From Tieghemiomyces parasiticus (lineage: Eukaryota; Kickxellomycota; Dimargaritomycetes; Dimargaritales; Dimargaritaceae): 39,979 bases of DNA. Location of the stretch: contig JANBPT010000375.1 of the NCBI GenBank assembly GCA_027575765.1, positions 1 to 39,979 on the forward strand, given 5' to 3'. How positions within the stretch are numbered: the first letter of the stretch is position 1; each line of letters opens with the position of its first letter. The notes beneath the pieces were generated by a model that searched no databases, had not been told where the DNA came from, and saw only the letters and a program-made list of their open reading frames with translations. The position numbers and the translations under genes were made by a program. Shown here piece after piece: positions 26,516 through 36,815 of this stretch.

Positions 26516-27926
26516 TCAAAACGGAACAAATATGAACGGCGCGTTATCTATCATAACGTCGGCGTTGGCAACCACAGTAATATCTTCAGGATCTACCAGA
26601 ACCGTATGTCCTGCTGGATTATGGGTGAGGTGGAAGTAGGTCTCATCATAGAAATTAGTGACGTCACACTGGTCCTCCTCCTCGAACCTGGGATCGCGGC
26701 GTTGATGTTCGGCACGTAGTGCCGCCGCCGCCTTATGGAACCCCATACTTTCGGCACAGAGGGGCTGGATAGAGGGTACAACGTAGGTCGCATAAATCTC
26801 GACCTCAGACCAAATACGCCCGACTGCAGCGGGATTCCACTCTAGCCAGAGCAGCTGGGTCAGGAAAAACTGTTTGAACATAGTTCCCTGTGTCCACGGC
26901 TTGACCGCCTTCAGAGCCCTGAGAAATTCAAGGAGGGTCGACCAAGAACCCTGCTGGGCTAGCGCAAATTGGACACTGGGGGCGAGCACGAAGTGTGAGT
27001 AGCTGTGGAGGGTGAAAAGGAGTCCTTGATCAGGGGTCTTCCATAATTTCAGTAGGATATCGGCGGGAATAAAGCCTCGGAGTGGACTGTTACTGGTGGT
27101 TGACTTTGCCGTCTGGCTTAAAATTTTGATGGCTCGGACCGCCAGATCGGGCTGGCCGAGGGCCGCCGCCGTTGCGTAGGGAAATAGATACAAACGCTGA
27201 GACCAAGACAGCTTGGCCGGGTCCAGATAACGCATCTGCGCCAAGGCATCGTTGGACCGGGAAACGATCGAAGCCAAGTGACCCTGGGCAACTTGCTGGT
27301 TGTAAGTTAATGACATTGAGCTCAGGCGGAGCAGTCTCTGGTAGACAACAAGGCGGCCGTAGGCCCAACGGGCCCCCTTGAGCGTGACAAACAGCTCATG
27401 ACAGCCCGCGACGAGTCTTTTATTCATAACGGAATCTTCCGCTTTTCGCAGCCACTTGTTGAGGTCAGAGAGTCTGGTGGCGACTTTGGGAATATCGTCC
27501 TGGAGTGGCGGGTCCGTAGTAAGAGACAGGACATGGCGAGGGATAAGTTTCGGATGGATCTTTGCCAACCTCTAGACAGTTACCGTTGGTCCCTTCCCTA
27601 TTCGATTATCGTTTAAAAGTATTACACGGCCGCTCATGCGTCCTCAAATTCCGTTATCTGGACATACATGTATGCATACTTACCGGCAATAGCTTCCTTT
27701 TCGGGTCTTTTACTAAGGCACTATAAGCAGGCCCGTAAGCATAGCCGACCTGGCAGGCATCGCCCGTCTCCATGTGCTCAAGAATGTGGGAGATCAACTC
27801 TAGAGGCAAACGGCCTAGCTGACAGGGCTGGGCCTCTATCAGCTCCGGCTTATTTAGAACCGAGAGCTGGCTGCCGGCGCGGACGGCGGTAAGAGCAAAG
27901 GTCATCAACAGGATTGCACGCAGCAT
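26516..27926 (-). CDS. Predicted secreted protein with an F-box-like motif, lineage-specific
   Basis: Two exons, 27684-27926 and 26516-27571, joined across a 112-nt intron with GTAAGT donor and CTAG acceptor in phase 0; product 432 residues. The first ATG in frame (27926) opens a hydrophobic N-terminus, MLRAILLMTFALTAVRA, that looks like a signal peptide cleaved near residue 17. At about residues 36-50 comes LGRLPLELISHILEHM, which matches the start of an F-box (L-P-x-E-L/I-x-x-x-I-L/F). The rest is mostly helical, with many Leu, Trp and aromatic residues, few Cys and an acidic patch (RFEEEDQCD) near the end. No family was recognised beyond the F-box-like helix. F-box proteins normally work in the cytosol with Skp1, so a signal peptide in front is contradictory. 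Either the motif is coincidental, the leader is not cleaved, or the protein is an exported effector. Confidence 0.7.
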
Positions 27927-29080
27927 CGTGATGAAAAAAGTTAATGAGACGAGCGGGAAAAGCAACACTGACGGCCAGGTTAAGAAGAAACAGTTAGCGT
28001 CGGATATATGAAGGCAGGACCGGCGCCGTAGTTATATACATATTAGTAGGGGAAAGGCGGGAGTAACTAGAGAGACGAGGAGAGAGAGAGGCAGCACGGG
28101 TGCGACATCAGTTGGACCTGGCCGCTTTCCCTTCATGCTACAGGGATAGGGGATCCTCCCTGCATACCTTGGCATGGAATAAGCTCTCGTCTCCCAAAAA
28201 GTGTGCGGGCGAGAGAAGAACTGAGTCGCGTATTGGTATGAAAAGGATGTCTCATAGATCCTAGGCGCACGAATCACGTACTTCATTGCTGATACTATTG
28301 CATTGGGTAGGCGAGCGGCCTACTCGGCTGTATACTCGGGTAGTACCGACGCCACTGGTATTCCCAAAGTGGACGTCGCCCAGGAGGAAGATGCTACAAT
28401 TACTTGATTCCAAAGCAAGTGGAGTCCATCGGAGTGCCCATATGTCCTACTTGGGGAGACCCTGTTTCAAAGGACTCCCTTGTCCTCGGTCAGCCTTCCG
28501 ATACCACTCCTCTTCTTGATGCGATTAAATTAACGGTTATCTAGCAGGTGCGATATCCGTTTTTTAAAAAGATTTTAGCTGTTTTCGCGATTGGATTGAA
28601 TTGATACGTTTACTTTGAAGGAGTGGAACTCTAATCTACAAGCCTAAATAAAAAATAAATAAAAAAGAGGTATAGTTGGGGAAAATGTGATGAAAAAAAA
28701 ACAACTACTACGGAGGTACCGTTGTTACGCATTCTCCTTAACCGCGACGGGCGTGACACGCCACCCTCTATTCTTATGTAGGGAGAAGAGTGCGGGCGCA
28801 CACTAGCTATGCATCTACTTCAGAATTTCAGTTTCCATACTACCGGCTCTGGCGTATGTCTTCTAGTGTTATACTACCATGGACGGATTGTCCGCGAAGT
28901 GGTTATTTTAATAAAATGATGGATAACAGTATGTAAAATACGTGCCGGTACTAAAAGGTACGTAAAGAAAACCAAAAAGGTACGACTTCTAGGTGTAGTT
29001 GTTACAGCGTAGCAGCCCTTTGATTAGAGACTATACAATCGGGCGAGTATGGCAACCTATACTCTCACTCGGCGGTCTAT
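27927..29080. other. Intergenic region with AT-rich centre
   Basis: About 1.15 kb upstream of the F-box-like gene and downstream of the CBM19-like gene. It includes a purine microsatellite (GA repeats, about 28072-28096) and A-rich, AATAAA-like sequence on the + strand (about 28646-28670). The 84-codon minus frame 28032-28286 has no convincing features. Confidence 0.4.
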
Positions 29081-29320
29081 TTAGCGGTTGCAGATGATGT
29101 AGTTGCCGTTGGGGTGGCACTTCGTCGCGGGGGGGCAGGCGAAGCTGACGGGCTTTCCCCAGTCACAAACAGAGAAGCCACTGGGGTAGGTGCCACCACA
29201 GACCATAGTACCGGAGATGCAGGTAGGAGGGGTGTGAGGGACGGCCGGAGCCCCGGGCCGGGCGGAAACGCCAGCAAAAGCGCATAAGACGGTGATAAGG
29301 GCGACACGAGCGAACTGCAT
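29081..29320 (-). CDS. Small secreted CBM19-like (chitin-binding) protein
   Basis: A 79-residue protein in one exon. The start chosen is the ATG at 29320, because it opens a clean signal peptide, MQFARVALITVLCAFAGVSA; a longer frame upstream is promoter and leader. The mature part is a Pro-rich spacer followed by one Cys-rich module of about 45 residues with six Cys: CISGTMVC, then FSVCDWGKPVSFACPPATKC and a final IICN. This C-x6-C...C-x-W/G...C-x5-C-x7-C layout matches carbohydrate-binding module family 19, which binds chitin at the C-terminus of yeast chitinase. Here the module stands alone without a catalytic domain. A TATA box lies 131 nt upstream. Likely roles are cell-wall binding or protecting or masking chitin in an interaction; that is inference. 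Confidence 0.8.
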   Translation of the reverse strand: MQFARVALITVLCAFAGVSARPGAPAVPHTPPTCISGTMVCGGTYPSGFSVCDWGKPVSFACPPATKCHPNGNYIICNR

Positions 29321-30816
29321 GATAGCGGTTGGCAGGGGATGATGAGTGGGTGTGGGTGGCTTGTGCGGGTAGTAGTGAGGATGATGGGTGTAGAACGGGT
29401 GCCGTGGAGTGTGGATAATGATAGAACAGGATGGTGGCAACGACTACACCTTTTATACAAACTGTGGACCCTTATGAGCCCCCACATAGGGTCGATTTGA
29501 CGCGAAGTTGATCTAAAAACTGTCCTTGAACTTTGCTCATTGACAATAGTCGCCCTTTCCAGCTCGGTAGGCCACTTACGCTGGTCACTTGCGAAAAATC
29601 GGACGACACAGTCACACCCCCTAGTGGCCTCAGCGGATGAACAGCAATGGTTGAAGGGTTCCAATTATGGTAAATCTTTGTCTATTGTTTTTCATTAGAC
29701 AGACAATACATGTCTTCCGGTGGCATCTTTAGGCCGTTTGTTCCGACTGCATATGTAAATAGGAATAGGCTATAGAAAGATGGTCTGTAGCTAGAAGACG
29801 TCAACTTAGGCTGGGATACAATGGGGCAGTAAGGATCGACTAGTCCTCATTACCAACAAGGAGATTCACACTCATTTTTGCCAAAGGATCTCGGTCGTCC
29901 TTCTAATAGCTATTGTGGAGAAAATGAAGCCACGAAAACACGGACCAGGGGCATTGTCCTGTAGTTGAGCGTGGGACCGGCAAATACCTCGCGTTGTGTG
30001 CCGGGTGGCCTGGCCTCTGCCATGTTGAGCAAGGTAGCCTTGGGTTAATATGTAACCAAAGGCCCAATATACGAGGATCAGGTACGGTGATAATAAGTTC
30101 CATCCTAGAAGCGTGGGCTAACCACAAGCCCTCAAGTCCTGCGTGTGTACATTGTCTGAATGAGTGGTAATACAATGAACAGTTTTTACCTCCAGGTGTC
30201 AGTTATTCAAGGACCCTGCTTTACCCTCCAAGTTCGGCCTGCCCTTTTTCGTAATCCAGGCTGACACTTGCTGATGGCAAGCTAGGAAAACACGCTAGTA
30301 TGTGGTATGGAAGCGTGATCCCTCCTCCTATAATACTGGGACAAGTGTGTAGCTATCCAGCAATGTGGAGGCGGTCCTATAGACAGCTGTCGGTCGGAAA
30401 GTATGCTGTGCACATCTTGGGTAAGGTTTTCAGCTGAAAGCACAGAAATATCATTTCAGAATGGATGAACACCGGACCAACCCAGACACGCACCATCTAA
30501 ACTTACTGGACAGATACAAATTCAAGCTGCAATCGCCCACCAAAACACTTGTCCGCCTACTGTGACCAACGCCTCTAGCCACTATGACTCTACTCAATTT
30601 GATCGCTATTAATGTTACATTCGCAACACCACAAAGATATACAAGCTATCCACAACTTGACAAATCGGTCGCAAATAAGACCCTTTTATGAGCCATGGCC
30701 TCAAAGTATCGTCTGTCACGTCCAAGCCAAGGTACGCTAACCCCACATCTAGGTTAAACCTGTCCATATTTACCTCCTCCCCCCCTAAAAAAAGTGCCAC
30801 CTTTCTCTCACTCAAC
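29321..30816. other. 1.5-kb intergenic region upstream of the CBM19-like gene
   Basis: Apart from the TATA box and C/T-rich leader, no feature is supported. The minus frame 29903-30175 is short and featureless. The right end is the 3' UTR of the DHX33-like helicase, and no canonical AATAAA is seen for it. Confidence 0.4.
29451..29457 (-). promoter_or_regulatory. TATA box of the CBM19-like gene
   Basis: TATAAAA on the minus strand (within TTGTATAAAAGG), 131 nt upstream of the ATG at 29320 and followed by a pyrimidine-rich leader. It suggests strong or induced expression. Confidence 0.5.
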
Positions 30817-33405
30817 TTATGACGACAGAGCGGGCTTAGACTTGGGCTGCCCACGTTTCAAATAGTTCGGCGAAGCCTCAGGAATCCAATTGGCCTGAAT
30901 AGCGGACACGCCCCGAACGTATAATTTGGTCGTGAACACCAGCTCGTTAAACAGGATGGCCTCCCGACGACTGTTGAATAGCGTCGAGGCTGGATGAATT
31001 CGTACAAACTGAGATCCTATCACTGATTTGTAGGTGCCATCGGGTTGAAGGAGGGCGGTCTGATGGAAGAAACCGGCCACGAAGCATTGTAGGACGCGAT
31101 CCAGGTCAACGCCACAGGACACGTTGGGGTCCATCCCCACGCGCGTGCACACCTGGCGCAGCTGCTTTCGGACCTCCAGGGCATGCTGGATTCCGCGGGC
31201 GTTGACATAATTTTCGTGACACCAGCGTATATCACCCTTCACGGCCTGGTACGCCCGCAGGAGGTTAAGGTACGTCAAGTGGTCGCCGTCAGGGCTGATA
31301 AACTTGTTGCGCGCCTCATTGGCCTCCTCGCGCTTGTGAAACGGAGCAACGAACAGGTTATCAACTGAGAGCAACGAAATGATGTCGATAATCTCGGTAG
31401 TGCACTGTAGGGCTCGGGACTCGTAGAGTACCTTGGCGTAGCAGGGGTCGAGCGGGAATTCGGCCATCCAGGTCCCGAGCTTGGTCAGGGCGCCAGTATC
31501 GTCGAGGGCGGCCAGGGAGTACAGTTGCTCGAGGGCACGGAGGAGAGCCAGTTTGGGTGGTCGGTCCATGTAATCGAACCGGAGCACGTCGCGGACCCCG
31601 GCGGCTTTGAGTTGGAGAACGGCCGCTGCTAGGTTGCACCGGAGAATCTCCGGTACACTGTCCTCCTCAAGCGCCATAAAGCTGTCCTCGGTGTAGAGGC
31701 GGTAACAGAAACCCAGGGCCTCGCGACCAGCGCGACCCGTTCGCTGACGGGCCGAAGATTTGGAAATGGGCTCGACCAGGAGGGACTCGATACCCACCTT
31801 GGAGTTGTATCCACGGGCCTTGTGGACCCCCGTATCGAGCACGTAGCGGATGCCCGGCAGGGTGATACTGGTCTCGGCGATATTCGTAGCCAGAATGATC
31901 TTGCGGGTGTTCGGTGGGGCTGGGTTGAATACCTTGGCCTGCTGCGCCGGGGGAAGAGCAGCAAAGAGCGGGCATATGAGGATCTGGGGATCGGAGAAGG
32001 GTGGGTTCGGTTGGGGGAGGGCGACGGTGGATAGCTTTTCAGGGTTAGCTTGAGTTAAAGGCCTGTCCCTTAAAGTGCGCAAGGGTAGCGAAGCCCGCAC
32101 TATACAACAGGGATTTGGGTCCATTAACTTACGTCGGCGGCGTCCCGTGGGAGCAGTGCGCGGTGGTCCGTCAGCAGCTTTTCTAGGGTCTCAATTTCCT
32201 CCTGGCCTGAGTAGGTGAACGAAGGGTAGCGGGAACAATTGGGTGCGGGCTATTTGGTAAGACATGGTTCCTCGTGTGGGCGGATACGGGGGGGGGGGGT
32301 TTCTCCACCATTCCCACATGGCAGGTCCGTTCTAGATTGCACACTTACCAGTTAAAAAGATCAGAATATCGCCGGGCCCCTGCTCAGTGTGGATTTGCAG
32401 GGAAGCGACAAATGCGGCGTCCAGGTAGTCGGTTTGGGGCTCGAGTGAGTTGTAGACGCGCACTGGAAACTGCCGGCCGGCCACGTACAAAATCTTGGCG
32501 TGGTCAAAATAAGCGGCGAACCGTTCGGCATCTAGGGTGGCGCTCATAATAATGATTTTCAATTCGTGGACAAACCGGGGTTGACCGTTGCTGGCTGAAA
32601 TCGTCTCGGCAGCATCCGTGCTGACTGCTCCACCGACCACATGTTCACCGAGATCCGAGTCCGTGCCGTTGGCTTCGGCGGGGGGGCCACTTCCACGGCG
32701 GGCCTCGTCGGTGACTCGCCGGCGATACCACTGCGCCTTACGGTCCTTACACATCTGGCGTCGCGTTTGTTGGATCTCCTTGAGCATCCCGAACAAAATA
32801 TCTGTCCGCAGCGTGCGCTCGTGGGCCTCGTCGAGCAGAATGTAGTTGTACCGGTGCAGCAAGGGATCTGACAGAATCTCGCGCATTAACATACCATCGG
32901 TAAGGTACTTGAGTTTAGTGGACGGCGAGGACTTGTCGTCGAACCGCACAGTGTAGCCCACCCGCTTGCCCAGCGGGGTACCGACTTCCTCAGCCACGCG
33001 TCGGGCCAGACTGGTGGCGGCTACTCGCCGGGGCTGCGTTACGGCAATGCCACCGTACTTGGCCAGGTCGGCCTCAAGGATGAACTGCGGGATCTGCGTC
33101 GTCTTACCCGACCCAGTCTCGCCCACGATGACCACTGACGCGTTCCGCTGGATCGCGTCCAGGATGGCCTGCCGGGCCCCGTAGATGGGGAGGCGCTTGC
33201 GTTCCGCCTCGTGCTGACGCGGTACCGTCGCATACTTGTCGGGGTCGGAGGGCGTTGCTGGCGTAGGCTTGCCGTTTGCCAAGGGGCCAGCGGGGGCGGT
33301 CGAGGGTAGACCGGTCCCGTTGGGTGACGAGGCCGGGGGTGGACCGTTCGACGCGGGGGAGTTGGCGAAGGCCTTCTTCGGGGTGAACTTTGTCGAATTC
33401 GTCAT
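30817..33405 (-). CDS. DHX33: DEAH-box RNA helicase of the DHX33/Dhr2 group
   Basis: Three exons: 32349-33405, 32133-32206 and 30817-31983. The introns of 142 and 149 nt have GTAAGT donors and CAG acceptors, and phases agree; product 765 residues (human DHX33 707, yeast Dhr2 735). The N-terminal 60 residues are Ser/Pro/Ala-rich. RecA1 carries GETGSGKT (95-102), TQPRRVAA (123-130), DEAH (192-195) and SAT (288-290). RecA2 carries ATNIAETSITLPG and QRTGRAGR (457-464). The C-terminal HA2/OB region, with SLLSVDNLF and LQPDGTYKS, follows DHX33 more closely than the spliceosomal DEAH proteins. A low-complexity insert of about 60 residues (217-279) sits between DEAH and SAT. Yeast Dhr2 acts in 18S rRNA maturation, the likely role here. 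It is divergent from DBR1 across 545 bp. Confidence 0.93.
32288..32299. repeat. Homopolymer of twelve G in helicase intron 1
   Basis: A G12 run on the given strand (C12 in the transcript) inside the first intron of the helicase. Length polymorphism or sequencing error is likely here, with no effect on the coding frame. Confidence 0.7.
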
Positions 33406-33950
33406 GGCGGGAAAGGTAAGTCGAGGGTCTCGGGAAGAAGTAAGCAGTTAGGACTAAAATAAACAAGCTGCGGAGCTTTGTGCGTCTCTGGCCAGGTATA
33501 AGGGCGTCCTGGCCCAGGAAATCAGTAGAGACAGAGCGGCGTGATGAATGGCCTTCAGTATGGAACGGGTCGACAATGGTGGTATCGAGGGACGCAGTAG
33601 GTTACCATGCCTGAGGAAGGATTTGTGCCCCATGGGCTGAATTGTAGGATTTCGCAATGGGTTTGGCCAGAGCCAACCGGGGTTGCAAGCGAAGGTTTTT
33701 TTTTCTGACCAGTGTCGCCCAATTGGGCCAGACACTCACAATGCCCGAGAGTCTACTCTGTGCCTTACGTTACGGGTGGCACAGCGCGACTAAGGGTGCC
33801 AAACCGCCATGAGCCGACCATTGTGTGCGTCGGGGAGCTGAACCGACCCAGGCTGTTTCGCTTGACACCCTACAGCTCGCTACGTTGCCCATACCTGGCG
33901 GCGTCTCCCTCTACACCTTCATCCCGTTTCCCTGCCTCCCCTTCACCACA
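33406..33950. promoter_or_regulatory. Shared divergent promoter of DHX33-like and DBR1
   Basis: 545 bp lie between two start codons pointing away from each other. It contains a T run (about 33697-33704) and C/T-rich sequence (about 33905-33950) directly before the DBR1 ATG. No TATA box is evident in either direction. The arrangement allows co-regulation of two RNA-processing genes. Confidence 0.5.
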
Positions 33951-36627
33951 ATGCTGATCGCAATTGAAGGCTGCTGCCACGGCGAGCTAGAAGATATCTA
34001 CCGGGCGATCGCGGACCGCGAGAAACGCCTCCAGAGACGCATCGACCTGCTCATCATCTGCGGCGACTTCCAGGCCGTCCGCAACGCCCACGATCTGGAA
34101 TCTCTGGCATGCCCGCCGAAGTATCGTAGACTGGGCATTTTTGCCGACTATTACACAGGCAAACGCCGCGCCCCCGTCCCAACTGTGTTCATCGGCGGCA
34201 ACCACGAGGCCAGCAACTACCTAACTGAGTTGTACCTTGGCGGCTGGGTATGTCCGAATATCTATTATCTGGGCCACGCCGGAGTCATCCGCGTGAATGG
34301 CCTGCGGATCGGGGGCCTGTCGGGGATCTACAATTATCATAGCTATTATAAAGGTAAGTAAGGCTTGACCACTGGGCTCCCCAATGCCCGAGTTCTAAGG
34401 TAGCCCGCTGAACAGGGACGGTATCGGTCAGCCATTTTTAACGGATACTCGCCCTGAGCCACCCCTGACACCCCCACGCGTTATCTCCCGCCAGGTCATT
34501 ATGAACTGCCACCTTATGACCGCAGCACCATTCGCAGTGTCTACCACACGCGCTACTACGACGTTCTGAAACTGATGCAAATTGAGCAGCCCCTGGACAT
34601 CTTCGTTAGCCACGATTGGCCGCAGGGTATTGAGCAACATGGTGACACGAACGGGCTGATCAAGCGCAAACCCTTTTTTGCCAAAGAGGTGAGTCCCTCC
34701 TGTTTCGTAACACATTTTAATTCGATAGCCGTGGTTGCTACAGGGCTCACTCCCCCCCCAACGCTTGTCCATTACTACCGACTGTACCAACACTAACTAT
34801 CCCGTGGGACCTTACTTTCCATCGCGTGTTCCCCTTGTCGTAGATTTCACAAAATGACCTGGGCAGTCCGATAAATTTCCAGCTTCTCAATCATCTCCAG
34901 CCCAACCACTGGTACTCGGCCCACCTACACGTTAAATTCACCGCCTCCGTCCACCACTCACCCTCGGCGCGCACCGAGGCCCTGCGTAATTATCGGCCGC
35001 TAACCAAGATTGGCACCGGAAGGAGGCCCAAACATACCAACCCTGATGAGCTTACCATCGACACGAGTGACTCGGACTGTGGCAGCGGCGGCAATGACGT
35101 GAAGGCGGTGCCCCCGGTGTGCAAGCCGCTGGCCGAGCCCCAGGCCCGGTCCGTTCCTGGCCGGGCTCGTCTCCAGCTGCCGCCACCGAAAAACACCACT
35201 AGTGCGGACGTCGTGACACTAGACATAAGTGTAAGCGATGGTGAAACTCCGGCAGGCCATTCTGTTGCTACTCAACCACCCCAACTTACCCAAGCCCCCA
35301 CGACGGCCCCAGGAAGACCCCGCCTCGTACTGCCCCCGCCAGCTCATACCGCCAGCCCGCTGCCTAGCTTGCTCGAAATTGGGCATAGTGAGGCTGCCCC
35401 GGAGCCAACCACCCCTACTGTATTGCCGACTACTGTCGAAGAGGGAACCCAACCGCCCTCGGCACCGAACACTGCAGGCATCGCCGAACCCGCCGAGGCC
35501 ATGCCCATGGAGGTGGAATCGGTACGGCCGGTCAATCAGGTTGCACCGCCACAACCTATCCCTAGCGACCTCAGCACCGTCCGACAGTGGCCGCGGCTCG
35601 CTTCATACACCAGGTATTTCGGTACCACCGAATTCCTCGCACTGGATAAGTGCCTCCGCGGTCGGCAGTTCTTGGAGGTAGGTCCACCCTATCTGATGAC
35701 ACACTAGGTTGGTTGCCACATCGGCCTGTGGTCATCGTTGATGTGGCCCTTGTCGCTTTTACCACCAACTCTATTATCTCCACTAACCTTCCCTTATACA
35801 ACCCACCCAATGTCCGTCGATTCCCCTTTTTGCCAGGTCATTGAGATTAAAAGTCCACGGTCCACCACTCCTCCCGCGTCACCGCAGCCAGGGAGGGCGC
35901 AGTTGACCTTCGAGTACGATCCGGAGTGGTTGGCGATTACACGGGCGTTGCAGAAGTATATGCCCACCCGGCGCGAGGACCCGAAGAGCTACCCGGCCCC
36001 ATCAGAGCTCAAGAAGTAAGTACTGAGCTGCCTCTCGATTAGCCTCTCTATACCTTGGCAAATAGTCCAGGCCCGCCTACTTATCACTGAACCCTCGGTA
36101 TCCAACCCACTAAACGAGCTAACCTTATGGACGGTATGACTAACCAATTCAACCACCACGGCAGAATTGTGGATGAGGAACTTGCCTGGGTGCAAACTCA
36201 CCTCGTCGACCGGGCCACCACCCAACCCCCGCTGTCCATCCCCCGCACCTTCGAGGAGACAGCCCCGGCGCATACCGGCCCCCAGAAACGGACCCGCTCC
36301 CCGTCGCCAGACAAAAGGGCTGGTTACTCTAATCAACCGCCCAGACAAGGTAGGTCAGAGGGTGATGAGATAGCGTATTTGATCGAGTTTCCTGATTACA
36401 GCAATGAGTAACTGACATGACGCACCCGCTTCGGCCCGTGCCCTTTTTTGTTTCCTATTCCATACCCAGGTCCTGGTTTACCAGGCCCACCCTTCTTTTA
36501 CGATAACCCGCAGACCACCCGATTCTGCCAGATGCTGCGTATCCCCAACATGATCCAAGGGACCAACTATGCCCAGGTCCAGGCCGAGGTAGCCCAGCAG
36601 TTGGCGGCAACTTGCAAGCGCGTCTAA
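33951..36627 (+). CDS. DBR1: RNA lariat debranching enzyme
   Basis: A nuclear metallophosphoesterase that cuts the 2'-5' bond of excised intron lariats. Six exons with consistent phases: 33951-34353, 34495-34688, 34844-35677, 35837-36015, 36165-36349 and 36470-36627; product about 650 residues (human 544, yeast 405). Catalytic motifs are all present: EGCCHGEL (6-13), CGDFQAVRN (37-45), GGNHEASN (82-89), HYELPPYD (136-143), SHDWP (173-177) and SAHLHVKF (224-231). The conserved segment [11 protein letters not shown] (460-470) normally follows SAHLHVKF closely; here about 225 Pro/Thr/Ser-rich residues are inserted between them, with the element PGRxRLxLPPP twice (304-314 and 355-365). The C-terminus keeps EYDPEWLAI and NPQTTRFC. 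The gene carries five introns itself, the type of molecule its product processes. Confidence 0.95.
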
Positions 36628-36815
36628 ATGGCCAAAGTCTAGGTTGGCGACATAGCTCATTTATATATATATTTATAAGTAAAAGTAGTTTCGGACAGCC
36701 CTCTGGTATTGAAACAGGCTGCTCATGATGGGTATATGCAATCGTGCTGGCACCACCGAAGAGCGCTTTATGGGAACCGGACGTGCGAGAGTAGCCCTCG
36801 CAAGTGGGCGGAGGG
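36628..36815. other. Short gap between convergent DBR1 and PHD-protein genes
   Basis: 188 bp between two stop codons, with a TA-rich core (about 36661-36677). The mRNA 3' ends may overlap here. No canonical AATAAA is seen. Confidence 0.5.

Noticed and set aside
29077..29664. 195-codon minus frame overlapping the CBM19-like gene
   Set aside because: It crosses the TATA box and leader and reads the conserved Cys module in the wrong frame.
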